A stretch of 21,713 bases of DNA from Kiritimatiellia bacterium (GCA_017479035.1 JAFVCR010000188.1:1-21713); one strand, 5' to 3'; numbered from the stretch's first letter, positions 1 to 7,408 are shown. The notes: a model not told the origin generated them from the letters alone. Program-made: numbers and translations.

Positions 1-770
1 AGGCCGACATTCGAGAAACCCATACCCGCTATGTATTGGCCAAGAGCCATGCCTTCGCGTCCGGCGGGTTTGTTTTCCACCGCATCGCGAAGCGAGCGCG
101 ATATGATTTCTATCGCCTTGAGGTGGAACATGTCGGTAAGTTCACAGGCGGCTTTTGTGATGAGGCCTTCTATCGCGTGGGTCAGTGCATCCATGCCGGT
201 GAATGCCGTGAGCGAGCGCGGCATGGTGGACATCATAACGGGGTCTACAAACGCGACAACGGGTATGTCGTGCGGATCGACGCACACGAATTTGCGCTTT
301 TTCTCTGTATCGGTGATTACATAGTTTATGGTTGTCTCCGCAGCGGTGCCGGCCGTGGTGGGGACTGCAAGTATCGGCAGGGACGGGTGCTTCGTGGCGG
401 CGCATCCTTCCAGCGAGCGCACGTCGGCAAATTCGGGATTTGCGAGGATTATGCCCACAGCCTTGGCCGTATCCATTGCGCTGCCGCCGCCTACGGCCAC
501 TATCGCATCCGCACCTGCGGCTTTGGCCGCCGCAACGCCCGCGAGCACGTTTTCGATGGTGGGGTTGGGTTTTATCTCGCTGAAAAGCGAATGCTTCACG
601 CCGGCTGCATCGAGGAGTTTGGTGACGTTTGCCGTAACGCCGAATTTTACCAGATCCGGATCTGAAAATACAATCGGGCTTGCGAGGCCGCGCCGTGCGA
701 GTTCGTTCGTTATTTCTTTAATCGCTCCAGCACCGTGGTATGATGTTTCATTTAGGATTATTCTGTTCAT
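1..770 (-). CDS. fucO: Lactaldehyde reductase / iron-dependent alcohol dehydrogenase, partial
   Basis: Group III metal-dependent alcohol dehydrogenase that would reduce lactaldehyde to 1,2-propanediol with NADH in fucose or rhamnose catabolism, in the cytoplasm. The N-terminal 256 codons are present; the C-terminal third lies beyond the window start. Landmarks, in order: MNRILNETSYHGAGAI, the GGGSAMDTAK nucleotide loop, NPEFADVRSLEG, PTTAGTAAE, FVCVDPHDIP and GMDALTHAIEG. The last supplies two metal ligands, D194 and H198; the two remaining ligand histidines fall outside the window. The run of matches to E. coli FucO is close enough for a subfamily name. The start is set by GGAGAT about 6 nt upstream of the ATG. 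It lies 23 bp after the GHL10 gene, so it is probably the third gene of the rdgB operon. Substrate is inferred from similarity only. Confidence 0.88.
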   Translation of the reverse strand, partial: MNRIILNETSYHGAGAIKEITNELARRGLASPIVFSDPDLVKFGVTANVTKLLDAAGVKHSLFSEIKPNPTIENVLAGVAAAKAAGADAIVAVGGGSAMDTAKAVGIILANPEFADVRSLEGCAATKHPSLPILAVPTTAGTAAETTINYVITDTEKKRKFVCVDPHDIPVVAFVDPVMMSTMPRSLTAFTGMDALTHAIEGLITKAACELTDMFHLKAIEIISRSLRDAVENKPAGREGMALGQYIAGMGFSNVG

Positions 771-793
771 TGCATATCTCCGTTCAAGAAAAA

Positions 794-2569
794 TCAGATT
801 ACGCCCGCACGCAGAACTGGCAAAATGTCGTGCATGAGCATGTAGTCGAGGTCGAAAAACGCCACACCCGCAAGTTTCGCACGGCGTGCGATGAGTATTT
901 GATCGGTCACCTGCCGCGCCGTCAACCGCGATTCGTTGGCTGTAACGCCGATGCCTGCGATGACCTTCTTCGCCCGCGCGTCGGTGGAGCCCTGTTCGGC
1001 GATCCATGCGGCGAATTCCGAATCTTTCTCAGTATAATTCATTGGGACGATCTTGTCCACGAGGCCTTTGTCCATCCACGCTTTCCAGTCCTGCCCCATA
1101 GATGCATACGCGCCCTTGTACGCGCCCAGCACCGCTGCCGAGAATTGTATCGCCGGGCGTATGGCTTTCACCCTCGTCCGCGCCGCCGCCAGGAATGTTT
1201 CCAGCTGCCGCACGCGCCACTTTGCAAAGTTGTCCTTCGTATCGGCGAGTTTGGATGCCTTGAATCTGGCCATCGCGCCCGGAGTGGTGCGTGTCAGATC
1301 GGCCGGCGCCGGCCAACGTATGAAATCCAGATGCAGCCCGTCTACAGGGTATTTTGCAACGAGTTCAATCATCGCTTTCAAAAGATACGCCCGCACTTCC
1401 GGATTGGATGGATCGAGATAGCGCAGTTCCTTGCCGGCCGCATCCACTATCAACCACTTCTTCTCCGAGAAGGTTGCAATCGTCTCCTTGGCCGCTCTCT
1501 CCGCCGCAAAGCACATCATCCATGCATGGACTCTTACGCCTGTGCCTTTGGCCGCCGTCAGCGCCGCCGCCAACTGGTTTCCGGCCTTGGCCAGAACCTG
1601 CGATGCGGGCAGCACCTTCGATGGATAATGCGCAAACGCCGGCCCGCACACGTTTACATACAAGTCCGTAATATGCATTGCCGCAAGTTCTTTCATCGTG
1701 CGCGGCCAGTCGCCCGGATACAATCCTTCGCCAGACTGTTCCCACACTGCGTGGATCTCGCCCTTGCGCGGTTTTTGCTTTGCGGCATATGCGCGTTCGG
1801 CAGCGTTGCGTTCTTCGAGTTTCTTGCGCCATGCGGTGGCTGCCCATGCTCCGGGGACGCTTGCGCCGATCATCGAAAGTAGCAGCAATTCCTTTGCTTT
1901 TTCGTCGCCGTCCGCCGTAAGGATATGCGTCACCCACCATCCCGCGCCGGACTGCAACACCGCAGGTTCTTTCGTGTTTACGCCTTTGCGGTTGTGCCAA
2001 TAGGCTATGGCTGTGCTTTTCTTTTCAACGGGATACGCCTGGAAAATGTTTGCGGACGACTGCACTATCCGCACCGGCGCATGCGGCAGCCCCGGCACGT
2101 TGCCTTTGGCATCCTTTGCGAACACGATTTCCGCAAACGTCCCAGGTGCGGGCTTGACGTATTTGCCGAGCCTCACCCCCATCAAACTTGCGAGTTTTGC
2201 GGAGGTTCCGTAGAACGAAACTATCTTGCCGCCGTTCTGCACGAATGCCGCCAGTTGGCGTATCTCCGCATCGTCCGGTGTCTGGCACATCACAAGGAGC
2301 GCGAGTTTGCGGTTTTTCAACGCTGCGGCGAGGTTCGTGTCCGTCTCGATGTCTGCAAGGATTCCATTCTTGCCTATCCACCGCTTTAGATGTTTCGCCA
2401 CGCGCAGAGCAAAGGGTCTTTCTCCGGCGGCGCAGGCGTTTACCGGCGTGACGATTGCAATTTTGCCGCGCACGGCCGCCGCCTCCGCAAACGCATACGG
2501 CGCAACGAATGATGCCGCCGCCGCGCCGCCAAGCAGTTTTAGGAACTCCCGTCTCGAATACTCGTTCAT
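794..2569 (-). CDS. Tat-exported GHL10 (DUF187/YngK-like) glycoside hydrolase-like protein
   Basis: A 591-residue exported protein of the GHL10 family, a TIM-barrel group related to glycoside hydrolases and typified by YngK; the substrate is unknown. The start is placed at MNEYSRREFLKLLGG, a twin-arginine signal peptide (SRREFLK followed by a hydrophobic Ala-rich stretch), which implies export folded. An upstream in-frame extension of 83 codons is Arg-rich, runs through rdgB and is rejected. Residues about 35-240 look like a flavodoxin/ThuA-like or glutamine-amidotransferase-like N-terminal domain (LALLVMCQTPDDAEIRQLA, GGKIVSFYG). The barrel follows, with WEQSGEGLYPG, VHAWMMCF, DGLHLDFIRWP (about 410-420) and VPMNYTEKD. 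The ATG is 8 nt after the rdgB stop codon, so the two are probably co-transcribed. The N-terminal domain call is tentative. Confidence 0.85.
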   Translation of the reverse strand: MNEYSRREFLKLLGGAAAASFVAPYAFAEAAAVRGKIAIVTPVNACAAGERPFALRVAKHLKRWIGKNGILADIETDTNLAAALKNRKLALLVMCQTPDDAEIRQLAAFVQNGGKIVSFYGTSAKLASLMGVRLGKYVKPAPGTFAEIVFAKDAKGNVPGLPHAPVRIVQSSANIFQAYPVEKKSTAIAYWHNRKGVNTKEPAVLQSGAGWWVTHILTADGDEKAKELLLLSMIGASVPGAWAATAWRKKLEERNAAERAYAAKQKPRKGEIHAVWEQSGEGLYPGDWPRTMKELAAMHITDLYVNVCGPAFAHYPSKVLPASQVLAKAGNQLAAALTAAKGTGVRVHAWMMCFAAERAAKETIATFSEKKWLIVDAAGKELRYLDPSNPEVRAYLLKAMIELVAKYPVDGLHLDFIRWPAPADLTRTTPGAMARFKASKLADTKDNFAKWRVRQLETFLAAARTRVKAIRPAIQFSAAVLGAYKGAYASMGQDWKAWMDKGLVDKIVPMNYTEKDSEFAAWIAEQGSTDARAKKVIAGIGVTANESRLTARQVTDQILIARRAKLAGVAFFDLDYMLMHDILPVLRAGVI

Positions 2570-2577
2570 TCTTCCGC

Positions 2578-3159
2578 CTACATATTGCCTTCTGCGTCCA
2601 AGAGCGGCGCGATCTTGCGCAACGCCTTGCCGCGATGGGATATTGCGTTCTTCTCGGCAGGGGAGAGTTCCGCAAACGTGCGCTCGTCCCCGTCCGGCAC
2701 GAATAGCGGATCGTAACCGAACCCGCCTCCGCCGGACGGCTCGAACGCTATGTGGCCGGAGCAGCGACCCGTGCGTACGAACTCTCTGCCGTCTGGCGCG
2801 GCAAGCACCATTGCGCACGTGAAATGCGCAGTGCGCTGATCGGCGGGAACGTCTGCGAGATTCTTTAGCAAAAGGGCGTTGTTGGCGGCGGCGGGGTCGT
2901 CCACCACTCCCGCATAGCGCGCACTTCGCACGCCGGGAGCACCGCCCAGTGCGTCCACTTCAAGCCCCGAATCGTCGGCAAGAACGTATGAGCCAGGATG
3001 CATCGCGGCAATATGGCGCACCTTGAGCCTGGCATTGCCTACGAACGTGCGGGCAGCCTCGTCCACCGCCGCATCTTCTGCTATTATCTCGAAGGATGGT
3101 GCTATCTGGCGGATTTCGCGCAGTTTGTTCTGATTGTGCGTTGCGAGGTAAAGTTTCAT
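2578..3159 (-). CDS. rdgB: dITP/XTP pyrophosphatase (RdgB/HAM1 family)
   Basis: Cytoplasmic house-cleaning enzyme that hydrolyses dITP, XTP and similar non-canonical purine nucleotides to the monophosphate and pyrophosphate, keeping them out of DNA and RNA. At 193 residues it is normal length. Family motifs are all present: the N-terminal ATHNQNK substrate loop, ADDSGLEVDALGGAPGVRSARYAG (DDSG metal and catalytic region, given here as landmarks), GFGYDPLF and the C-terminal SHRGKAL. Two ATGs lie side by side (3162 and 3159). The -10 box ends only 4 nt before the first and 7 nt before the second, so a leaderless transcript beginning at 3159 is the better fit. It is the first gene of a run with the GHL10 hydrolase and fucO, an odd pairing of a housekeeping gene with carbohydrate functions. 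Confidence 0.95.
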   Translation of the reverse strand: MKLYLATHNQNKLREIRQIAPSFEIIAEDAAVDEAARTFVGNARLKVRHIAAMHPGSYVLADDSGLEVDALGGAPGVRSARYAGVVDDPAAANNALLLKNLADVPADQRTAHFTCAMVLAAPDGREFVRTGRCSGHIAFEPSGGGGFGYDPLFVPDGDERTFAELSPAEKNAISHRGKALRKIAPLLDAEGNM

Positions 3160-3166
3160 CATTGGA

Positions 3167-3195
3167 ATTATACCACAATCGCTCGTGCATGGCAA
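3167..3195 (-). promoter_or_regulatory. Promoter of the rdgB operon
   Basis: On the minus strand, TTGCCA (3190-3195) and TATAAT (3167-3172) are separated by exactly 17 bp, with TGTGG directly before the -10 (extended -10). The expected start site falls on or next to the rdgB ATG, so the mRNA is predicted to be leaderless. Confidence 0.8.
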
Positions 3196-3357
3196 GCCTT
3201 GCGAGCGGCCACACTTATCCCAGATTTTCATTTGAGCCAATAAAATAAGGGAAAAATATATTCCGAGAATAGAGAAAAAAGAGGGGAGCCTTTTTTCCGA
3301 ATACGCTATAATAGCGTTGCACAAAACAAGAAAGAAGTCTCCCCGTGGCACATAATG

Positions 3358-3511
3358 TAGTTTGCAGTTTGCAGTTTGCAGTTCTTGCTAGCAATGTCCA
3401 CCCCCACTGTGTACTGTGGGGACGCGGGCGTCTCGCCCGCGGAGGATTTGCAGTGTGCAGTTATGGACGCGGCGCGACAACTGCAAACTGCACACTGCAA
3501 ACTGCAAACTA
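3358..3511. repeat. Element A: MITE-like repeat with heptamer-built terminal inverted repeats
   Basis: A 154-bp non-coding element. Its 24-bp ends (3358-3381 and 3488-3511) are inverted repeats with one mismatch, each built from tandem TTTGCAG heptamers. Inside is a 59-bp core (3409-3467) identical to the core of element B at 16824-16882, in the opposite orientation. The core carries a perfect 8-bp hairpin, CGCGGGCG-TCT-CGCCCGCG (3423-3441). The stretch 3382-3408 (TTCTTGCTAGCAATGTCC and following bases) recurs with changes at 21663-21689. No transposase is encoded in the window. Short open frames across it contain repeat-derived peptides and are not credible genes. Confidence 0.85.
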
Positions 3512-3660
3512 TTTTAAGCGTGTCTCGTCCAAGTGCAAGAGTGCGTAAAGGATCATACTCTGCCGCCCCTTCGGGGCTTGTTTTTTTTATTTTGTCTGTA
3601 CCGGGGGTTCCGCTACGCTCCACCCCCGTCTGTAATCTTATCGCCGCTTCGCGGCTTAAA
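3512..3660. repeat. Flank module of element A, hairpin-rich, shared with element C
   Basis: The stretch from TAAGCGTG (3515-3522) through AAGTGCAAGAGTGCGTAAAG to TCTGCCGCCCC matches, in reverse complement and with several differences, 21490-21540 in element C. It is followed by CGGGGGT...ACCCCCG (3602-3628), the diverged counterpart of the hairpin at 21455-21497, and by GCCGC-TTC-GCGGC (3643-3655). The same modules lie in the same relative order in both places, so the flank belongs to the repeat family. Confidence 0.7.
3565..3588 (+). terminator. Rho-independent terminator-like hairpin
   Basis: GCCCC-TTC-GGGGC (3565-3577) is followed by TTG and a run of eight T residues. It has textbook terminator form on the plus strand, but no plus-strand gene ends just upstream, so it more likely belongs to the repeat module than to a local transcript. 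Confidence 0.55.
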
Positions 3661-3923
3661 AACTTCGTGGACTTTGTGTGAGGCTTTATGCTCTACCACC
3701 CCTTGCCATTTATCCGCACCTGCGCCATTGACGACGCTCCATGACGGAACGAGCCGACCATCTCATCCAAAAATCCGGGATAAGGGTGAGCGGCTTGTGC
3801 AATTTCTCCCGCCAGGAGGTGCGGAAAAATTTTGAACGACCAAAATTTTCTGGATCTTGCCGGAGATCCTGTTCCGAACGCCCGGGAATATGTGCTTTAT
3901 GCAGTGAAATTGCGCGTTTGTGC
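3661..3923. other. Gene-free stretch with an AT-rich hairpin
   Basis: No credible coding frame. It contains a perfect 9-bp inverted repeat, AAAATTTTG-AACGAC-CAAAATTTT (3826-3849), about 75 bp after the stop of the minus-strand CPBP gene, and it could help end that transcript. It also carries CCGGGATAAGGGTG (3775-3788), present as its reverse complement at 21534-21547 in element C, so decayed repeat modules extend into this stretch. Confidence 0.5.
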
Positions 3924-4412
3924 CTATGATGCCAGGAGAAGCACCATATTTGCGATGTTGAAGAGGCTGTGGCAGAGTATCGCCGATGCGATTCGTCCCG
4001 TTCGGGAATACAGCCATGAAAATGCAAACCCCAGAAATAGAAGGGTGGGTACGCCGGGCATATATATATGGATTGCGGCGAAAAATGTTGCAGATATTGC
4101 CGCCGCCTGGAGAAATGGCATGTGCATGCGCCCGCGCAATAGTTTGCCGAAAAGCGCCCACCTGAATACAATCTCTTCCACAACTGGCGCGATTGCCGCA
4201 ATCCTGACCATCAAGTAGTATTGCGTCCAGGCGGGAACATCGTCAGAGTTGCATTTTAGCAACGATACTGCTCCCTGGACGTGCCATTCAAACCCTAGCC
4301 ACGCATAAATTCTCTCCGTGGCGAACGCAATCGCCATCCCGGCTGCGGCTATCGCGGGTATTGCAAGCCATGCCGCTTTTGCGGCTGCACGCTCATTCGG
4401 GGTGCGGCTCAT
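3924..4412 (-). CDS. CPBP-family (CAAX/Abi) intramembrane metalloprotease
   Basis: A 162-residue integral membrane protein of the CPBP family, which includes Rce1-type CAAX proteases and bacterial Abi proteins; the bacterial substrate cannot be told from sequence. All the conserved catalytic positions can be seen: E79-E80 and R84 in VVEEIVFRW, H115 in FFAAIHIY, and H148 and N152 in CHSLFNIAN. Hydrophobic segments lie at about 15-32, 64-78, 100-118, 121-136 and 141-160. The start at MSRTPNER was chosen because the upstream in-frame extension runs back through a hairpin-bearing inverted repeat. No good Shine-Dalgarno sequence is visible. It lies 132 bp after aspS on the same strand, with no promoter of the local type between them, so readthrough from aspS is likely. 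Confidence 0.85.
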   Translation of the reverse strand: MSRTPNERAAAKAAWLAIPAIAAAGMAIAFATERIYAWLGFEWHVQGAVSLLKCNSDDVPAWTQYYLMVRIAAIAPVVEEIVFRWALFGKLLRGRMHMPFLQAAAISATFFAAIHIYMPGVPTLLFLGFAFSWLYSRTGRIASAILCHSLFNIANMVLLLAS

Positions 4413-4548
4413 TTGGATAGACGCTGTACTTGAAGAATATCGTGCGGCGGGCAAGCAACTGCAAACAGGCAAACCTCGCCATGATACGCGTCATGGCGAG
4501 GTATAGCGGGGATTTGCCCGCAAGCCGGGCTTTGAGCGAATCAATCAT
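4393..4548 (-). CDS. Possible 51-residue small protein coupled to aspS (doubtful)
   Basis: An ATG overlaps the aspS stop codon (ATGA) and opens a 51-codon frame (MIDSLKARLAGKSPLYLAM...) that ends 20 nt inside the CPBP gene. The overlap geometry suits translational coupling, and the peptide is basic with a hydrophobic middle. Against it: most of the frame lies on the nested inverted repeat at 4447-4521, no family is recognised, and no Shine-Dalgarno sequence is visible. It may be a chance frame through an inserted repeat. Confidence 0.2.
   Translation of the reverse strand: MIDSLKARLAGKSPLYLAMTRIMARFACLQLLARRTIFFKYSVYPNEPHPE
4447..4521. repeat. Nested inverted repeat between aspS and the CPBP gene
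   Basis: Outer arms GCGGGCAA (4447-4454) and TTGCCCGC (4514-4521) enclose a perfect 11-bp hairpin, CCTCGCCATGA-TACGCG-TCATGGCGAGG (4474-4501). CTGCAAAC, also found in the TTTGCAG-type ends of elements A and B, lies between the left arms. The hairpin could act as an attenuator or mRNA stabiliser between the two genes; there is no strong T-run. Confidence 0.7.
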
Positions 4549-6347
4549 GATGCGGTGCTTTCGTTGGTGCCGCGGATTTTTATGTGCAGTTCGCGCAACT
4601 GCTGTTCGGTTACGAAGTTCGGAGCCTGCATCATGAGGTCTTGCGCCTTCTGGTTCATCGGGAAGGCGATGACTTCGCGGATGTTGGGCGTGTCGGCAAG
4701 GAGCATCACCATGCGGTCCACGCCGGGCGCGATGCCGCCGTGGGGAGGCGCGCCATACTGGAACGCGCTGTGCAACGCGCCGAATTTGCGTTCCACATCC
4801 TCTTTCTTGTATCCGGCGATCTCGAAGGCCTTGTACATCACTTCGGGGAGATGGTTGCGGATTGCGCCGGAGGAAAGTTCGATGCCGTTGCACACCACAT
4901 CGTATTGATACGCTTCGATTTCAAGTGGCGGCTTGGTCTCAAGCGCTTCAAGCCCGCCCTGCGGCATGGAGAAAGGATTGTGCGAGAAGATGATGTTGCC
5001 GGTTTCCTCGTCGCGCTCGAAGAACGGGAAGTCCACAATCCAGCAGAACTTGTAGCAGTCTTTTTCGATGAGGTCGAGCGTCTTTGCAATGTCGGTGCGG
5101 ACAAGCCCGGAGATGCGGTGTGCTTCGTCCTTGGGCGCGGCCACGAAGAAGAGCGCGTCGCCCGGCTCCATCCCGGCGAGTTTCTTCATCTCTTCGATCT
5201 GCTCCGGCGTGAGGAACTTGGCGATGGGACCTTTCATCTCGCCTTCCTTCGTCCACATTACGTAGCCAAGACCCTTTGCGCCGTTTTCTTTGGCGAAGGC
5301 TTCGCGCTTGTCGAACCACGTGCGGCTCTGGACGCCCGTCACGCCCTTGACGTTGAGGCCTTTGACGAGGCCGCCATTGTCCACAGTCTGCGCGAACGCC
5401 TTGAATCCCGCCGTTGCGAAGAAGGCCGAAAGGTCTATCCACTTGAGCGGGTTGCGCAAATCGGGCTTGTCGCTGCCGTAGGTCATCATCGCATCGCGAT
5501 ATTTGATGCGCGGCCAAGGTGCATCGTTGCAAGACCACGTGGAGAATTTCTTGAACGTGGCGGACACCACGTCTTCCACGACGGCGAAGATTTCGTCCTG
5601 CGTGGCGTAGGACATTTCAATGTCGAGCTGGTAGAACTCGCCGGGGGAGCGGTCGGCGCGGGCGGCTTCGTCGCGGAAGCATGGGGCGATCTGGAAGTAG
5701 CGGTCGAACCCGGAGACCATCAAAAGCTGCTTGAACATCTGCGGTGCCTGCGGCAGAGCGTAGAACTGCCCGCGATGGATGCGCGAAGGAACGAGATAGT
5801 CGCGCGCGCCTTCCGGCGAAGAGGCGGTGAGGATAGGCGTCTGGAATTCGTTGAAGCCTTTTTCCCACATTTTCTCGCGCAGGAAACGTATCACCTGCGA
5901 GCGCAGGATGATGTTCTTGTGGAGTTTTTCGCGGCGCAGGTCAAGGAAGCGGTATTTGAGGCGCACGTCCTCGCTCTCCTGCGCGTCTTCGTCGGGGATA
6001 TAGAGCGGCGTTACTGCGGAGGCGGATTCGATGACGAGTTCGTTGGCCTCGATTTCGATTTCGCCCGTCGGGAGAGCGGGGTTGATCGTGTTCTCGTCGC
6101 GCAGTTTCACTTCGCCCGTGACGGTGAAGACGCTCTCGAGATGCGCCTTCTCCACCGCCGCGAAGAAACTGCGGCTCGGATGCACCACCACCTGCGTAAT
6201 GCCGTAATGGTCGCGCAAATCCACGAAAAGGATTCCGCCGTGGTCGCGCAGACGGAACATCCATCCGCTCAAACGGACGGTTTTGCCCGCGTCTTCTTTT
6301 CTCAAATCGTTGCAGGTATGCGTGCGGTAGGGATGTAGTTCGGACAT
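4545..6347 (-). CDS. aspS: Aspartyl-tRNA synthetase
   Basis: Class II synthetase that charges tRNA-Asp with aspartate, in the cytoplasm; 600 residues, the bacterial length. In order: OB-fold anticodon-binding domain (about 1-110), catalytic core with EGARDYLVPSR and the QMFKQLLMVSGFDRYFQI signature, motif 2 (CFRDEAARADRSPGEFYQLD), the bacterial GAD insertion (about 290-420), and motif 3 GGIAPGVDRMVML near the C-terminus. The anticodon-loop position has His36 (RLRDHGGILF), the residue associated with non-discriminating AspRS that also makes Asp-tRNA-Asn. The second position usually compared reads RDEN here, neither the Gly of non-discriminating nor the Lys of E. coli-type enzymes, so specificity is open. 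It has its own promoter inside the end of uxs. Confidence 0.96.
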   Translation of the reverse strand: MSELHPYRTHTCNDLRKEDAGKTVRLSGWMFRLRDHGGILFVDLRDHYGITQVVVHPSRSFFAAVEKAHLESVFTVTGEVKLRDENTINPALPTGEIEIEANELVIESASAVTPLYIPDEDAQESEDVRLKYRFLDLRREKLHKNIILRSQVIRFLREKMWEKGFNEFQTPILTASSPEGARDYLVPSRIHRGQFYALPQAPQMFKQLLMVSGFDRYFQIAPCFRDEAARADRSPGEFYQLDIEMSYATQDEIFAVVEDVVSATFKKFSTWSCNDAPWPRIKYRDAMMTYGSDKPDLRNPLKWIDLSAFFATAGFKAFAQTVDNGGLVKGLNVKGVTGVQSRTWFDKREAFAKENGAKGLGYVMWTKEGEMKGPIAKFLTPEQIEEMKKLAGMEPGDALFFVAAPKDEAHRISGLVRTDIAKTLDLIEKDCYKFCWIVDFPFFERDEETGNIIFSHNPFSMPQGGLEALETKPPLEIEAYQYDVVCNGIELSSGAIRNHLPEVMYKAFEIAGYKKEDVERKFGALHSAFQYGAPPHGGIAPGVDRMVMLLADTPNIREVIAFPMNQKAQDLMMQAPNFVTEQQLRELHIKIRGTNESTAS

Positions 6348-6374
6348 GATATGCTCGCTTTCAAATTTCCCGTC

Positions 6375-6403
6375 ATTATATCATATTTCCTTGCCGCTTG
6401 CAA
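6375..6403 (-). promoter_or_regulatory. Promoter of aspS
   Basis: TTGCAA (6398-6403), 17 bp, then TATAAT (6375-6380), with TGA before the -10 (extended -10). The -35 and spacer lie inside the last codons of uxs. The predicted leader is about 20 nt. Confidence 0.8.
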
Positions 6404-7358
6404 GCAAGGTGAAATATGCAATGGTTTTGGCAAGGCCTTCTGCGAGTGGTACGCGCGGCTGCCAGGCTAGCAGTTCCTGCGCAAGGGAGATGTCGGGCTT
6501 GCGGCGTTTGGGGTCGTCTTTCGGCAGCGGTTTTTGCACGATGCGCGAGCGGGACGTTGGAATCTGCCGCAGTGTTTCGCGGGCAAGTTCGCTGATGGTG
6601 AATTCGCCCGGGTTGCCCGTGTTCAAAACGGGCGCATCGAGTCCCTTCGCCGCAAAGAATTCATCGATCCTTTTCTTGGGCAGAGCCATGTAGCGGCGCA
6701 TTGCCTCGATGAGGTCGCCCGCGTATTGGAAGGATCGCGTCTGCGAACCGTCTCCATAGATGGTGATGTCCTTGTTTTGGAGCGCCTGCATGATGAAGTT
6801 TGAGATCACGCGGCCGTCGTCCGGCTGCATGCGCGGCCCGTATGTATTGAATATGCGCACCATGCGCACGTCCACTCCATACAGGCGGCGGAAATCGGCG
6901 GCGAGCGTTTCAGCAGCGCGTTTGCCTTCATCGTAGCATGCGCGCACGCCGATGGGGTTTACGTGCCCCCAATCGCTTTCCACCTGTGGATGCACAAGCG
7001 GATCGCCGTAAACCTCGCTTGTGGATGCGTGCAGAACTCTAGAGCCATCGCGCCGCGCCTTTTCAAGAATGTTGAGCATTCCAAGAACGCTCGTCTTCAT
7101 TGTTTCGATGGGTCTTGCGCCGTAGTGAACAGGGCTTGCGGGGCATGCGAGCGAGTATATTTCGTCGAATTTTCCCTCTGGCAGGCCTTCCGCCACATCG
7201 CCCTTGACTACATCGATTTTGCCTTCAAGATGCGCTACATTCTCTGCTCTGCCCGTGTAGAAGTTGTCGAACGCGACCACCTCGCAGCCGTCCGCCACGA
7301 GCCTTTCGCACAAATGCGACCCCAAAAAACCCGCCCCGCCTGTGACCAATACTTTCAT
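6381..7358 (-). CDS. uxs: UDP-glucuronate decarboxylase (UDP-xylose synthase)
   Basis: NAD-dependent short-chain dehydrogenase/reductase that oxidises and decarboxylates UDP-glucuronate to UDP-xylose, supplying xylose for cell-surface glycans; cytosolic. It is 325 residues, typical of bacterial UXS. Seen: Rossmann GGAGFLG (7-13), the subfamily-diagnostic ACPASPVHY (71-79), STSEVYGDP (112-120), NPIGVRACYDEGKR with catalytic Y142 and K146, and SQTRSFQYAGDL. These motifs separate UXS from dTDP-glucose dehydratases and UDP-glucose epimerases. The start at MKVLVTGG has GGAG 8 nt upstream; an ATG two codons earlier (7364) is the alternative. The long in-frame extension upstream is antisense to GH51 and is rejected. 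The gene is divergent from GH51, with 121 bp between the starts. Confidence 0.93.
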   Translation of the reverse strand: MKVLVTGGAGFLGSHLCERLVADGCEVVAFDNFYTGRAENVAHLEGKIDVVKGDVAEGLPEGKFDEIYSLACPASPVHYGARPIETMKTSVLGMLNILEKARRDGSRVLHASTSEVYGDPLVHPQVESDWGHVNPIGVRACYDEGKRAAETLAADFRRLYGVDVRMVRIFNTYGPRMQPDDGRVISNFIMQALQNKDITIYGDGSQTRSFQYAGDLIEAMRRYMALPKKRIDEFFAAKGLDAPVLNTGNPGEFTISELARETLRQIPTSRSRIVQKPLPKDDPKRRKPDISLAQELLAWQPRVPLAEGLAKTIAYFTLLASGKEI

Positions 7359-7379
7359 TTGCATATCTCCAATGCGCCT

Positions 7380-7408
7380 ATTATACACTATAGTTTGCCG
7401 AATGGCAA
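7380..7408 (-). promoter_or_regulatory. Promoter of uxs
   Basis: TTGCCA (7403-7408), 17 bp, then TATAAT (7380-7385) on the minus strand. The -35 lies inside the palindrome TTTGCC-GAAT-GGCAAA (7394-7409), a possible operator. The predicted leader is about 15 nt and contains GGAGAT. Confidence 0.78.

Noticed and set aside
740..1882. 380-codon open frame on the plus strand opposite the GHL10 gene
   Set aside because: Arg/His/Cys-rich shadow translation with no promoter or Shine-Dalgarno sequence of its own.
2570..2818. N-terminal extension of the GHL10 protein
   Set aside because: It overlaps rdgB and is Arg-rich; the Tat signal at MNEYSRREF marks the true start.
3301..3313. Promoter at the palindrome CGCTATAATAGCG
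   Set aside because: A perfect TATAAT, but no -35 at 16-18 bp, no TG extension and no gene downstream; probably chance or part of the repeat edge.
3306..3681. Several 60-105 codon open frames across element A
   Set aside because: They translate the TTTGCAG heptamers and the GC hairpin; similar peptides arise from element B, so they are repeat artefacts.
4584..6338. 584-codon open frame on the plus strand opposite aspS
   Set aside because: It is an antisense shadow of a fully recognisable AspRS; high-GC codon use leaves the opposite frame open. It has no family motif, and the real gene explains the sequence.
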